Positions 36,422 to 45,077 of a DNA stretch of 64,000 nt are shown in pieces (position 1 is the stretch's first letter; every line of letters begins with the position of its first letter). A program made the translations under genes and the position numbers. Source of the stretch: Curvibacter sp. CHRR-16 (lineage in GTDB: Bacteria; Pseudomonadota; Gammaproteobacteria; Burkholderiales; Burkholderiaceae_C); NCBI RefSeq assembly GCF_018474005.1, contig NZ_JAHCSH010000004.1, positions 310,001 through 374,000 on the forward strand, given 5' to 3'. The notes under the pieces are model-generated. The model was not told the DNA's origin and searched no databases. It saw only the letters and a list, made by a program, of their open reading frames with translations.

Positions 36422-38338
36422 TCACTCCACCGTCACACTCTTAGCCAGGTTCCGCGGCTTGTCCACATCCGTGCCGCGCGCGCAGGCGGTGTGGTAGCTC
36501 AGCAGTTGCAGGGGCACTACGTGCAGCAGGGGCGATAGCGCGCCGTAGTGTTCGGGCATGCGGATGACGTGCACGCCCTCGCTGCTCTCGATGCGGGTAT
36601 CCGCATCGGCCAGCACGTACAGCACGCCGCCACGGGCGCGCACTTCTTGCATATTGCTCTTGAGCTTTTCCAGCAGCGCGTCGTTGGGGGCAACGGTGAC
36701 CACGGGCATTTCGCTCGTCACCAGCGCCAGCGGGCCGTGTTTGAGCTCGCCTGCGGCATAGGCCTCGGCGTGGATGTAGGTGATCTCTTTGAGCTTGAGT
36801 GCACCCTCCATGGCGATGGGGTAATGCAAACCACGGCCCAAGAACAGGGCGTTTTCCTTGCGGGCAAAGTCGTCGGCCCAGGCCATGATTTGCGGCTCCA
36901 AAGCCAGCACGGCTTGCAGGGCGGCGGGCAGGTGACGCAGGGCTTTGATGTGCTCGGCCTCTTGTGCATCGGTCAGGCGGCCTTTGGCTTGGGCCAGACA
37001 CAGCGTCAGCAAAAACAAGCCTGCCAGCTGGGTGGTAAAGGCCTTGGTCGATGCCACGCCGATCTCCACCCCGGCGCGGGTCACGTAGGCCAAACTGCAC
37101 TCGCGCACCATGGCGCTGGTGGCCACGTTGCAGATGGTCAGCGTGTGCTTCATGCCCAGGCTCTGGGCGTGGCGCAGCGCGGCCAAGGTGTCGGCGGTTT
37201 CGCCGCTTTGGGTGATGGTGACGACCAGCGTGTTGGGGTTGGGCACGGACTCGCGGTAGCGGTATTCGCTGGCTATCTCCACCTGCGTGGGCACTTTGGC
37301 AATGCTCTCCAGCCAGTACTTGGCCGCGCAGCCGCTGTAGTAGCTGGTGCCGCAGGCGAGGATGAGCACCGAGTCGATCTGCTGGAACACGCGGGCGGCG
37401 TTCTGGCCGGGGGCGTGGTTCATGGCGGCTTCAAACAGCTCGGGCACGATGCCCTCTATGCCTTCCAGCGTGTCGGCAATGGCGCGGGGCTGCTCGAAGA
37501 TTTCCTTTTGCATGTAGTGGCGGTACGGCCCCAGCTCGGCTGCACCGCTGTGGGCTTGCACGGTGCGCACGGGGCGCTGTGCGGGGGCCACGGCCTTGTG
37601 CTCTTTGTCCACCAGCCAGTATTTGCCCAGCTGGATGTCCACCACGTCGCCCTCTTCCAAGTAAACAATCTGGTCAGTCACGCCCGCCAGCGCCATGGCG
37701 TCACTGGCCAAGAAATGCTCTTGCCCGTCTTGGCCCACGCCCAAAATGAGGGGCGACCCGGCGCGTGCGCCGATGAGGCGGCCCGGCTCGTCCTTGTGGA
37801 ACACGGCGATGGCATACGCGCCGTGCAGTTGGGCGGTAGCGGCCTTCACGGCCTCGAACAAGTCGCCGCTGTACAGGCTGTCCACCAAGTGGGCGACGAC
37901 TTCGGTGTCCGTCTGGCTGGCGAACACATAGCCCTTGGCCTGCAGGGCAACGCGCAGTTCTTCGTAGTTTTCAATAATGCCGTTGTGCACCAGTGCCACA
38001 CGGCCAGCGCGGCTGGCTGCGTCTGCGCCCGCGCCGTGGCTGAAATGGGGGTGGGCGTTGTGCACTGCGGGTGCGCCGTGGGTGGCCCAGCGGGTGTGGG
38101 CGATGCCCAGTTGGCCTTGCAGGCCGGTGGAGTTGATCTGCTCTTGCAACTCCGCCACGCGGGAGGTGGAGCGGGCGCGCTGCAGGCCAGCTTGTGCGCC
38201 GCCTTGTGTGCCGTTATTGCCTTGGGCATACACGGCCACGCCGCAGGAGTCGTAACCCCGGTATTCGAGCCGCTGCAAACCCTGCACCAGCACGGGAACC
38301 ACATTGCGCGTTGACACTGCACCGACGATGCCACACAT
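36422..38338 (-). CDS. glmS: Glutamine--fructose-6-phosphate aminotransferase
   Basis: 638 residues from ATG 38338; the N-terminus [15 protein letters not shown] with catalytic Cys2 (after Met removal Cys1) fixes the start, and AAGGAG precedes it by 7 bases. The class II glutaminase domain covers 1-240 ([20 protein letters not shown]); two SIS sugar-isomerase domains follow, and the protein ends [13 protein letters not shown] as the family does. It makes glucosamine-6-phosphate for peptidoglycan and LPS. glmU lies 2.5 kb away, separated by unrelated genes. Confidence 0.98.
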   Translation of the reverse strand: MCGIVGAVSTRNVVPVLVQGLQRLEYRGYDSCGVAVYAQGNNGTQGGAQAGLQRARSTSRVAELQEQINSTGLQGQLGIAHTRWATHGAPAVHNAHPHFSHGAGADAASRAGRVALVHNGIIENYEELRVALQAKGYVFASQTDTEVVAHLVDSLYSGDLFEAVKAATAQLHGAYAIAVFHKDEPGRLIGARAGSPLILGVGQDGQEHFLASDAMALAGVTDQIVYLEEGDVVDIQLGKYWLVDKEHKAVAPAQRPVRTVQAHSGAAELGPYRHYMQKEIFEQPRAIADTLEGIEGIVPELFEAAMNHAPGQNAARVFQQIDSVLILACGTSYYSGCAAKYWLESIAKVPTQVEIASEYRYRESVPNPNTLVVTITQSGETADTLAALRHAQSLGMKHTLTICNVATSAMVRECSLAYVTRAGVEIGVASTKAFTTQLAGLFLLTLCLAQAKGRLTDAQEAEHIKALRHLPAALQAVLALEPQIMAWADDFARKENALFLGRGLHYPIAMEGALKLKEITYIHAEAYAAGELKHGPLALVTSEMPVVTVAPNDALLEKLKSNMQEVRARGGVLYVLADADTRIESSEGVHVIRMPEHYGALSPLLHVVPLQLLSYHTACARGTDVDKPRNLAKSVTVE

Positions 38339-38462
38339 AGCCACTCTCCTTGAAATACGTTGACCAAGCCTATTAGCGATGGGCTCCATGCTAGCCACGC
38401 CAAAAGAAATTAATTTTTGTTTTTCTTTTATTTTTGTTTTTATATTTCACAAATAACTGCGA

Positions 38463-38479
38463 TTGAAATTTTCATTCAA
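38463..38479. promoter_or_regulatory. Inverted repeat before the Lrp-type gene, candidate autoregulatory site
   Basis: TTGAA and TTCAA are arms of a 17-bp AT-rich imperfect palindrome with an inner GAAATTTTC. It ends directly before the ATG at 38481, within a 142-bp AT-rich gap shared with glmS. Lrp/AsnC proteins commonly bind such sites. Confidence 0.4.
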
Positions 38480-38480
38480 A

Positions 38481-38972
38481 ATGCTGCACATGAAGGAAGA
38501 AATAACACTGGATGCCATAGACCTGCAGTTACTGGCCGTGCTGCAGCAAGACGCCTCGCTGAGAAACCAAGCGCTGGCCGAGCGGGTGCATACCTCGCCC
38601 CCCACCTGCCTGCGCCGCGTCAAGCGCCTGCACGAGGCCGGGCTGATAGAGCGGCAAATCGCCGTCCTACAACCCGAGCGCGTGGCGGCGGTGGTCGGCC
38701 ACGGCATCACCGCGCTGGTGGAAGTCACGCTGGATAGGCAAGACGCGCAGAGCATGGATGCCTTCGAGTCCCTGGCCTGCGCCGAGGCCACCGTGCAGCA
38801 GTGCTACCGCGTCTCACCCGGGCCGGACTTTGTGCTGGTGGTGCACAGCAGCGACATGCCGGCCTACCAGCAGCTATGCCAGCGCCTCTTTACCGCCAAT
38901 GCCAACGTGCGCAATGTGAAGAGCTTCTTCAGCCTCAAACGCGCCAAGTTTGGTGCCACACTGCCGCTATGA
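38481..38972 (+). CDS. Lrp/AsnC-family transcriptional regulator
   Basis: 163 residues from ATG 38481 (an ATG at 38490 is equally possible; neither has a clear ribosome site). The helix-turn-helix reads LDAIDLQLLAVLQQDASLRNQALAERVHTSPPTCLRRVKRL, followed by the RAM ligand-binding domain ending [22 protein letters not shown]. It overlaps the PACE efflux gene by four bases (ATGA) and so probably controls an operon that includes it. Effector, probably an amino acid or amine, unknown. Confidence 0.93.
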   Translation: MLHMKEEITLDAIDLQLLAVLQQDASLRNQALAERVHTSPPTCLRRVKRLHEAGLIERQIAVLQPERVAAVVGHGITALVEVTLDRQDAQSMDAFESLACAEATVQQCYRVSPGPDFVLVVHSSDMPAYQQLCQRLFTANANVRNVKSFFSLKRAKFGATLPL

Positions 38973-39421
38973 CTGCTCCCCTCCCCTCGCACCGCAAAAG
39001 CCTGCGCGAGCGCATCGTCCACGCACTGCTGTTTGAAGTGATTGCCGTGTGCCTGTGCTCCCCGCTGTTCGCGTGGTTTACCGACCATGGCGTACTGGAC
39101 ATGGGCTTGCTCAACCTCGCCATATCGCTCATGGCGCTGGTATGGAACATGGTGGTGACCCGCGTGCAAGACGGGCTACTGGCCACCTATATGCTGGACA
39201 AAACTTGGCGCGTGCGCATTGCCCACGCACTGGTGCTAGAGGGCGGGCTGGCCGTGGGCTCCATCACGCTGGCCGCTTGGTGGCTGGACATCAGCCTGTG
39301 GCAAGCTTTTGTGCTGGACATGGGCATCTTGCTGTTTTTCATGCCCTACACGGTGGTCTACAACTGGCTCTACGACCGCTTGCGCCACCACTTTATTAGC
39401 CCCTCTACCGCCTCTCACTAA
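38969..39421 (+). CDS. PACE-family efflux transporter (AceI-like)
   Basis: 150 residues with four membrane helices as two tandem bacterial transmembrane-pair units. The family motifs are visible: RIVHALLFE at the start of helix 1, [13 protein letters not shown] at the end of helix 2, [11 protein letters not shown] in helix 3 and [13 protein letters not shown] in helix 4. PACE proteins export biocides such as chlorhexidine and, natively, short diamines by proton exchange. The glutamate of the first repeat (HALLFE) that is essential in AceI is retained. Coupled to the Lrp regulator. Confidence 0.85.
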   Translation: MTAPLPSHRKSLRERIVHALLFEVIAVCLCSPLFAWFTDHGVLDMGLLNLAISLMALVWNMVVTRVQDGLLATYMLDKTWRVRIAHALVLEGGLAVGSITLAAWWLDISLWQAFVLDMGILLFFMPYTVVYNWLYDRLRHHFISPSTASH

Positions 39422-39438
39422 CCCATCTTGCCCCCACC

Positions 39439-40053
39439 ATGAAACCACAAGCCGCCCCCATTCCAGCCGATACGGATCGCGTGCGCATCGTGCGCAGCGA
39501 GTTGCTCTCCGACAGCTGGTACACGTTGAGAAAAACCACCTTTGTTCTGCGGCTGCGCAATGATCAGTGGCAAGAGCAAGTGCGCGAAACCTATGACCGG
39601 GGCAACGGTGCGACGCTGCTGCTGTTCAACCGTGCGCAGCAGACAGTGGTGCTGACACGGCAGTTTCGCTTTCCCAGCTTTGTGAACGGCAACAGCGACG
39701 GCATGCTGATAGAGACTTGCGCGGGCCTGCTCGATGGCGACGATGCCGAGAGCTGCATCCGCCGCGAGGCCGAGGAGGAAACGGGCTACCGCATCCGCGC
39801 ACCCCGCAAGGTGTTTGAGGCCTATATGAGCCCAGGCTCCGTGACCGAGAAGCTGCATTTTTTTGTGGCCGAGTACGAGGCGGCGGACCTCGTGGGAGCG
39901 GGTGGCGGCCTGCACCATGAGGGTGAAGACATCGAGGTGCTGGAACTGCCCCTGCAAGACGCACTGGCCATGGTGCGCGATGGCCGCATCCAAGATGGCA
40001 AAACCATCATGCTGCTGCAACACGCAGCGCTGATGGGCTTGGATCAGCTCTGA
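39439..40053 (+). CDS. Nudix hydrolase, GDP-mannose pyrophosphatase (NudK) type
   Basis: 204 residues. The Nudix box is intact ([22 protein letters not shown]), preceded by [13 protein letters not shown] and followed by [16 protein letters not shown], the pattern of NudK/ADP-sugar diphosphatases. It hydrolyses a nucleotide sugar to sugar phosphate and NMP. Substrate assignment rests on overall pattern only. Its 3' end overlaps the convergent histidine kinase by 10 bases. Confidence 0.88.
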   Translation: MKPQAAPIPADTDRVRIVRSELLSDSWYTLRKTTFVLRLRNDQWQEQVRETYDRGNGATLLLFNRAQQTVVLTRQFRFPSFVNGNSDGMLIETCAGLLDGDDAESCIRREAEEETGYRIRAPRKVFEAYMSPGSVTEKLHFFVAEYEAADLVGAGGGLHHEGEDIEVLELPLQDALAMVRDGRIQDGKTIMLLQHAALMGLDQL

Positions 40054-40823
40054 ACCGACTCGGTAGCTGCGGCAGGCAGTAGCTCCAGCGTGGCGGTGAA
40101 GCCCGCATCGGGCACACCGTGCAGGTGCAAACTAGCGCCCATGCGCTGCAAAGCCTTACGGGCTATGGCCAAGCCCACGCCTTGGCCTGGGTAGGCAGTG
40201 GCAGAGTGCGCACGCGAAAACACCTTGCCCAAGCGCACGCAGGCTTCGGTAGGGCAGCCAGCGCCGTTGTCTTGTACCAGCAGCTTGATAGTGTCTGCAT
40301 CTGCATCCACCGTGATGCGCACCCACGCGTGGGGACGGCCTTGGGTGAATTTGACTGCGTTGTCTAGCACCGCTTGCAGTGCGGTGCGCAGCATGCCAAT
40401 GTCAGCTTGCACCAACAGGTCTGCAGGCACTTGCACCTGCCATTGCACAGCGGGACTAGCGCCGTGCTGCAGCTTGTCAACCAACTCGGCCACCAGCACG
40501 GCCAAAGGCACAGGATGAATGTCCAAGTCAGCGGTGCCAATGCGGCTAAAGGCCAACAGACCATCGAGCATGCCACCGAGCTTGTGGGCTGAATCGGTAA
40601 CGGTGCGCAAAAAGCTTTGGTGCTCGGGGTCGAGCGTGGGACCGGCCTCGTCTTGCACGATTTGGGCAAACGACACAATGTGCCGCAACGGCGCACGCAA
40701 GTCGTGCGAGACGGCGTAGGCAAAGTCTTGCATCTCTTGCCGCTGGGCTGCCAATTCGGCTTGCAAGTCGGCCAAGGCTTTATGCAACGCAACGGTGTCA
40801 AGGGGCTGCTCTACTGCACTCAT
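40044..40823 (-). CDS. Soluble sensor-less histidine kinase
   Basis: 259 residues from ATG 40823. A short N-terminal helix leads into HisKA ([21 protein letters not shown]) and an HATPase domain (N box [10 protein letters not shown]1 QDNGAGCP, G2 [12 protein letters not shown]). This is the C-terminal module of phytochrome-like or hybrid kinases without any PAS, GAF or membrane sensor. No response regulator is adjacent. It lies 28 bp downstream of glmU in the same direction and is probably co-transcribed. Input presumably comes from another protein. Confidence 0.9.
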   Translation of the reverse strand: MSAVEQPLDTVALHKALADLQAELAAQRQEMQDFAYAVSHDLRAPLRHIVSFAQIVQDEAGPTLDPEHQSFLRTVTDSAHKLGGMLDGLLAFSRIGTADLDIHPVPLAVLVAELVDKLQHGASPAVQWQVQVPADLLVQADIGMLRTALQAVLDNAVKFTQGRPHAWVRITVDADADTIKLLVQDNGAGCPTEACVRLGKVFSRAHSATAYPGQGVGLAIARKALQRMGASLHLHGVPDAGFTATLELLPAAATESVQS

Positions 40824-40851
40824 GCTCACACTTTCAGCTAGGGTTAAAGCC

Positions 40852-42291
40852 TTATTTGCGCACTTTTTGTGGTCGTTGCCAATTGGGAATGCTGAGCTGT
40901 TTGGCCCGTGCCACAGTCAAAGCCCCCGGCTCGGTGCTCTTTGTCACGGTAGAGCCACCGCCCACCGTACCACCGGTGCCGATAGTTACAGGAGCCACCA
41001 GCACACAGTTGCTGCCCACGTGCACATCGGCCTCGATCACGGTGCGGTGCTTGTTGGCACCGTCGTAGTTGGCTGTGATGCTGCCTGCGCCATAGTTCAC
41101 GCGCTCGCCCACCGTGGCATCGCCAAGGTAAGCCAAATGGTTGGCTTTGGCACCGGCGGCGAGGCTGGAGTTTTTCACTTCCACAAAATTGCCAATATGC
41201 ACCTCTTGCCCCAAATGCGCACCAGGCCGCAGGCGGGCAAAGGGCCCCACCAAAGCACCGGCCCCCACAGTCACGCCGAGCTTTTCCCCGTCGATGTGGG
41301 TGAAAGGGTGGATCACCGCGCCATCATGGATCACACAGTTGGCCAGCACACAGTGCGCTCCTATGCGCACGCCTTGCCCCAAGGTCACTTGCCCTTCAAA
41401 GACGCAATTGACATCGATGCTGACATCGCGCTCGCACAGCAAATCACCGCGCACATCGATGCGCGCAGGATCGGCCAAGCGCACACCCTGCTCCATGAGG
41501 CGGTGGGCTTGGCGCAACTGGTAAGCACGCTCCAACTCGGCCAATTGCACAGGGCTGTTCACTCCCGCCACTTGCAGCGCATCGTCAATCTTGTAGGCCA
41601 CTACTGGCGCGCCCTCTTGCACGGCAAAGCGCACGATATCGGTCAGGTAGTACTCGCCTTGGGCATTGTTGTTGTCCAACTGGGCCAGCCAGCGCTTCAG
41701 GTCTACAGCCGGAACGGCCATGATGCCGCTGTAGATCTCGGTGATGGCACGCTGTTCTTCGGTCGCATCCTTGTGCTCCACAATGGCCTGCACTTGACCA
41801 TCGGCACCACGCACGATGCGCCCGTATCCGGCTGGGTTGGGCTGCTCCAAGGTAAGCAAAGCCATGTGCTGGCCATCGGTGGCCTTGAGCACGTGGTACA
41901 GCGTATGGGGCATGGTGAGCGGCACATCGCCACTGAGGATAACGACCATGCCGTCGTCGGCCAAATGCGGCAAAGCTTGCTGCACCGCATGCCCAGTACC
42001 CAGTTGAGGCTCTTGGCGAGCAAACTGCAAATCAAAGTCGGCTGCAAAGCCAGTTTTATTGGCGCAGGCTGTCTCCACCTCGGCAGCTCCATGACCAGTA
42101 ATGACTACCACCTTGCGCGCCAACAATTCCGCCGCTGTATCCAGCACGTGGTGCAACAAGGGTTTTCCGGCCAGCGCGTGTAGCACTTTGGGCAAAACAC
42201 TTTTCATGCGTGTGCCTTTACCCGCCGCCATAATGACCACATCCACGGCAGGTGCCGCTACTACATAGCTTGCTTGTTGTTTGGTGTTCAT
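40852..42291 (-). CDS. glmU: Bifunctional N-acetylglucosamine-1-phosphate uridyltransferase / GlcN-1-P acetyltransferase
   Basis: 479 residues from ATG 42291; a longer frame upstream is not conserved. The uridyltransferase signature VIMAAGKGTRMKSVLPKVLH appears near residue 20. The second half is a left-handed beta-helix of hexapeptide repeats (VRIGAHCVLANCVIHDGAVI; NFVEVKNSSLAAGAKANHLAYLGD) that acetylates GlcN-1-P. It makes UDP-GlcNAc, two steps after GlmS. About 15 residues precede the catalytic core compared with E. coli GlmU. Start is 25 bp from the divergent lipoprotein gene. Confidence 0.98.
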   Translation of the reverse strand: MNTKQQASYVVAAPAVDVVIMAAGKGTRMKSVLPKVLHALAGKPLLHHVLDTAAELLARKVVVITGHGAAEVETACANKTGFAADFDLQFARQEPQLGTGHAVQQALPHLADDGMVVILSGDVPLTMPHTLYHVLKATDGQHMALLTLEQPNPAGYGRIVRGADGQVQAIVEHKDATEEQRAITEIYSGIMAVPAVDLKRWLAQLDNNNAQGEYYLTDIVRFAVQEGAPVVAYKIDDALQVAGVNSPVQLAELERAYQLRQAHRLMEQGVRLADPARIDVRGDLLCERDVSIDVNCVFEGQVTLGQGVRIGAHCVLANCVIHDGAVIHPFTHIDGEKLGVTVGAGALVGPFARLRPGAHLGQEVHIGNFVEVKNSSLAAGAKANHLAYLGDATVGERVNYGAGSITANYDGANKHRTVIEADVHVGSNCVLVAPVTIGTGGTVGGGSTVTKSTEPGALTVARAKQLSIPNWQRPQKVRK

Positions 42292-42316
42292 AAACCTATC
42301 TACGTTGGTTCTATCT

Positions 42317-43204
42317 ATGGTGCTTTCCAAACGGCTATCTAACCACTGGCTGCACGCTGCCCGCATTATCAGCCTGCTGACTGTTGCATCTGTACTGGTT
42401 GCCTGCAGCGCCACACGCTATGCCTACAACCAAGCCCCCCCTTTGCTCAATTGGTGGATAGATGGTTGGTTTGACTTTTCAAACGAGCAAGAAGCCAAGG
42501 TCAAGGACAGTTTGGTGCAGTTGCACAACTGGCATCGCACCCAAATGCTGCCCCAGTGGGGAACCATGCTGCAGCAACTGGCAGACGATATGCCAAACAA
42601 CATGACGCCAGAACGCATTTGCTACTGGGGCGATCAAATGCAGCAGCAAATCGACAAGCTGGCCCAGCAAGCCATTGTGTATGCCACACCGATTGTTCCG
42701 ACCATGGGTCCACGGCAGTGGAAGCAGCTTGAGAAAAAAATTCGCGAGCGCAACGAAGATTGGCAAAAGGAGTGGATGCTTCCCACCTTACAAGCCCAAT
42801 TAGACCATCGCTACACCACCTTGTTTGAGCAAGCAGAAAAGTGGTATGGCCCCTTGGACAAAACACAGCAGCAACTCATGCGCAGCAGCTTGGAGCAGTC
42901 GGTCTGGAATGCCCAACAACAGCTCGATCAAGTCATGCAACGGCAGCGCGATTTGCAAAAAACCCTGCGCAGCCTACAAGGTGCTACGCCACAAGCCAGT
43001 CAGCAAGCCCTGCAAGACTTGTGGGCACGCAGCCAGCAACCTATGAACGACAACGACCGTATCTATACCGAAAAATTGCGCCAAGAGATGTGCCAAACCA
43101 TCGCTAAATTCCATAACAGCACCAACGCCGAGCAACGCCGCTTTGCCCAAAAGGTGTTATTGGGTTACTTAGAAGATGTACAAGCACTGGTTTCGCAACG
43201 CTAG
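42317..43204 (+). CDS. DUF6279-type lipoprotein
   Basis: 295 residues from ATG 42317. Residues 1-30 form a lipoprotein signal (basic RLSNHWLHAARI, core ISLLTVASVL, lipobox LVAC). The mature part opens with YNQAPPLLNWWIDGWFDFSNEQEAKVKDSL, which I recognise as the DUF6279 pattern, and the rest is strongly helical and Gln-rich. Function unknown; likely tethered to the outer or inner membrane facing the periplasm. The 25-bp gap to the divergent glmU start means its promoter must lie inside glmU. Confidence 0.82.
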   Translation: MVLSKRLSNHWLHAARIISLLTVASVLVACSATRYAYNQAPPLLNWWIDGWFDFSNEQEAKVKDSLVQLHNWHRTQMLPQWGTMLQQLADDMPNNMTPERICYWGDQMQQQIDKLAQQAIVYATPIVPTMGPRQWKQLEKKIRERNEDWQKEWMLPTLQAQLDHRYTTLFEQAEKWYGPLDKTQQQLMRSSLEQSVWNAQQQLDQVMQRQRDLQKTLRSLQGATPQASQQALQDLWARSQQPMNDNDRIYTEKLRQEMCQTIAKFHNSTNAEQRRFAQKVLLGYLEDVQALVSQR

Positions 43205-43254
43205 TTACAACCACACCACCCCCAGCCTCTTCGCACATTGCATTCCAGAGCACC

Positions 43255-44439
43255 ATGTTGATCGATTTGCGGACATTCATGATTCTGGGCTGCACCATGT
43301 CTGGCGTCGTAGGGGCTGTGCTCATGGTGGCTTACTACAGCTTTCCCAAGCGCATCCAAGGCATTCAGTACACCGCATGGGGTAATTGGTGCATGTTCAT
43401 CGCAGGACTGGGTTTCGGTTTGCGTGGCATCGCGCCCGATTGGCTCTCCATCGTCGTGGCCAACGGCATTTTCACCATCGGCTACTGGTTCATGCTGGCA
43501 GCCGTGCGCAGTGTGAAAGGACTCGCTCCACTACCCCAAAAGCCTGCCTTAGTCGGGTTGCTGATTTTCTCGCTACTCATCACTTACTGGACCTATGCAG
43601 AGCCCAGCTTTGATAAACGCACCATATTGGCAGCGGGTGTCGGCCTGCTGCACTTCATAGCCCAAACCATCACCAGTTGGCGCACGCACCAGCGCATGAC
43701 AGACTATTTCTTCACAGGTCTGATGGTGCTAGGAATCGCTGTAGCCGGTACCCGTGTAGCAGGCAGCGCTTGGCAGCTACTGCACAACGGTGCTGATGCT
43801 GGCTTTTTCACCCCCAACACAGTGCAACTAATTTATCTCAGCGGTTTCATCTTGCTGTCGTTCTTGCACGCATTGGGTTTTTTGCTCATGGTGACGCAAA
43901 AGCAGCAAAACGAACTGGTGTGCCAAACCCATATCGACCCCCTCACCGGTGCCTACAACCGACGCGCCCTTACCGAAGTACTGCCACAGCAACTGCGCAA
44001 GCCCGACAGCACCAGCGTAGAAGTTGCCGTCATCATCTGCGACTTGGATCATTTCAAATCCATCAATGACGCCTACGGCCACGAGGTGGGCGACCAAGTG
44101 TTGGCCCACTTTGCCCAACTGGCAAGCGAACTCAAACGCAAAAACGATATGCTGGTGCGTATGGGTGGTGAAGAGTTTGCCTTGGTGTTACCAGAAAGCA
44201 CCCGCACCCAAGCCATGGCGCTGGCCGGACGCTTGCATGCTGCCCTGAACCAACGCCAAGCAGACTTGGTGCCCCACTACACAGCCAGCATGGGCGTGTA
44301 TGCAGACACACTGAACAACAACGACCTGGTCAATGCAGCTAGCAGCATTCGCGAGCTTTTGCGGCACACCGACACAGGCACCTACTTGGCCAAGCAGCGT
44401 GGCCGCAACCGCATAGAGATTGTGCAATTTGCCGCCTGA
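43255..44439 (+). CDS. Membrane-bound diguanylate cyclase (GGDEF)
   Basis: 394 residues. About six membrane helices occupy residues 5-215, without a recognisable periplasmic sensor. The GGDEF domain covers about 225-390, with DPLTGAYNRRALTEVLP, metal-binding DLDHFKSINDAYGHEVGD and the active-site GGEEF at about 304-308. An inhibitory-site RKND lies five residues upstream, so product inhibition by cyclic di-GMP is expected. It should make cyclic di-GMP in response to a membrane signal. Confidence 0.94.
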   Translation: MLIDLRTFMILGCTMSGVVGAVLMVAYYSFPKRIQGIQYTAWGNWCMFIAGLGFGLRGIAPDWLSIVVANGIFTIGYWFMLAAVRSVKGLAPLPQKPALVGLLIFSLLITYWTYAEPSFDKRTILAAGVGLLHFIAQTITSWRTHQRMTDYFFTGLMVLGIAVAGTRVAGSAWQLLHNGADAGFFTPNTVQLIYLSGFILLSFLHALGFLLMVTQKQQNELVCQTHIDPLTGAYNRRALTEVLPQQLRKPDSTSVEVAVIICDLDHFKSINDAYGHEVGDQVLAHFAQLASELKRKNDMLVRMGGEEFALVLPESTRTQAMALAGRLHAALNQRQADLVPHYTASMGVYADTLNNNDLVNAASSIRELLRHTDTGTYLAKQRGRNRIEIVQFAA

Positions 44440-44471
44440 TAGCCTAGGCGGCCCATGGCTCATACAGCCCG

Positions 44472-45068
44472 CTAGACAGGCCAGACCACGCCGTGGTCGT
44501 TGAGAATCGCATCCAGCGGCACATCGTGTGCTTCAGGCTCCAAATCGTCCACAAAGCCCGACGCAAACCCCAGCCCCACAGTAAACGGCTTGGGATTCAA
44601 ACTGCCCAACATGCGGTCGTAAAACCCGCCACCATAGCCCAAACGGTAGCCACCGGGGCCATAACCCAAGCAAGGCACAAACAACAGGGTGGGAAACAAC
44701 AGCTCGGTGTCTTTGGGCTTAGGGATACCGTAGGCATCTTCTTCCATGGGGCAGCCCGGATACCACGCATGGAAGGTCATGGTCTTGTGCTCGCGATTGA
44801 CCACTGGCAAACCAATGCGGCGGCGCTGCGGCTGATCCATCAGCTCGCCATCTTCTTTCCAGCGGTGCAGCGAGGGCAAGGGATCGAACTCACCTTTGAT
44901 GGGCCAATAGGCCCCGATCACCGTGTCGGGACGCGTAACCAACCAAATGCGCATCACGCTTTGCAGCAACTCCGAGCGCTGCAATCGGTCAGGAATATTT
45001 TGGCGAATTTCCAGCAGTTGTTTGCGAAGGGCTTTTTTCTGATCGGCTTGGGGCGAAGACTTGTCCAT
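44472..45068 (-). CDS. 5-formyltetrahydrofolate cyclo-ligase
   Basis: 198 residues. Conserved blocks are KKALRKQLLEIRQNIP at the N-terminus, GAYWPIKGEFDP, and the ATP-binding loop GYGPGGYRLGYGGGFYDRML. It converts 5-formyl-THF to methenyl-THF using ATP. It is divergent from the lytic transglycosylase gene with a 9-bp gap between start codons, so the promoters must lie within the opposite genes. Confidence 0.96.
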   Translation of the reverse strand: MDKSSPQADQKKALRKQLLEIRQNIPDRLQRSELLQSVMRIWLVTRPDTVIGAYWPIKGEFDPLPSLHRWKEDGELMDQPQRRRIGLPVVNREHKTMTFHAWYPGCPMEEDAYGIPKPKDTELLFPTLLFVPCLGYGPGGYRLGYGGGFYDRMLGSLNPKPFTVGLGFASGFVDDLEPEAHDVPLDAILNDHGVVWPV

Positions 45069-45077
45069 AATTCCGTC

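Noticed and set aside
36548..38314. A 588-codon open frame on the plus strand opposite glmS
   Set aside because: It lies wholly within glmS, has no recognisable domain and is rich in His, Gly and Val as expected from the antisense of GC-rich codons.
38339..38480. A glmS ribozyme or other riboswitch upstream of glmS
   Set aside because: The gap is a simple AT-rich stretch too short and unstructured for the glmS ribozyme, which is mainly found in Firmicutes.
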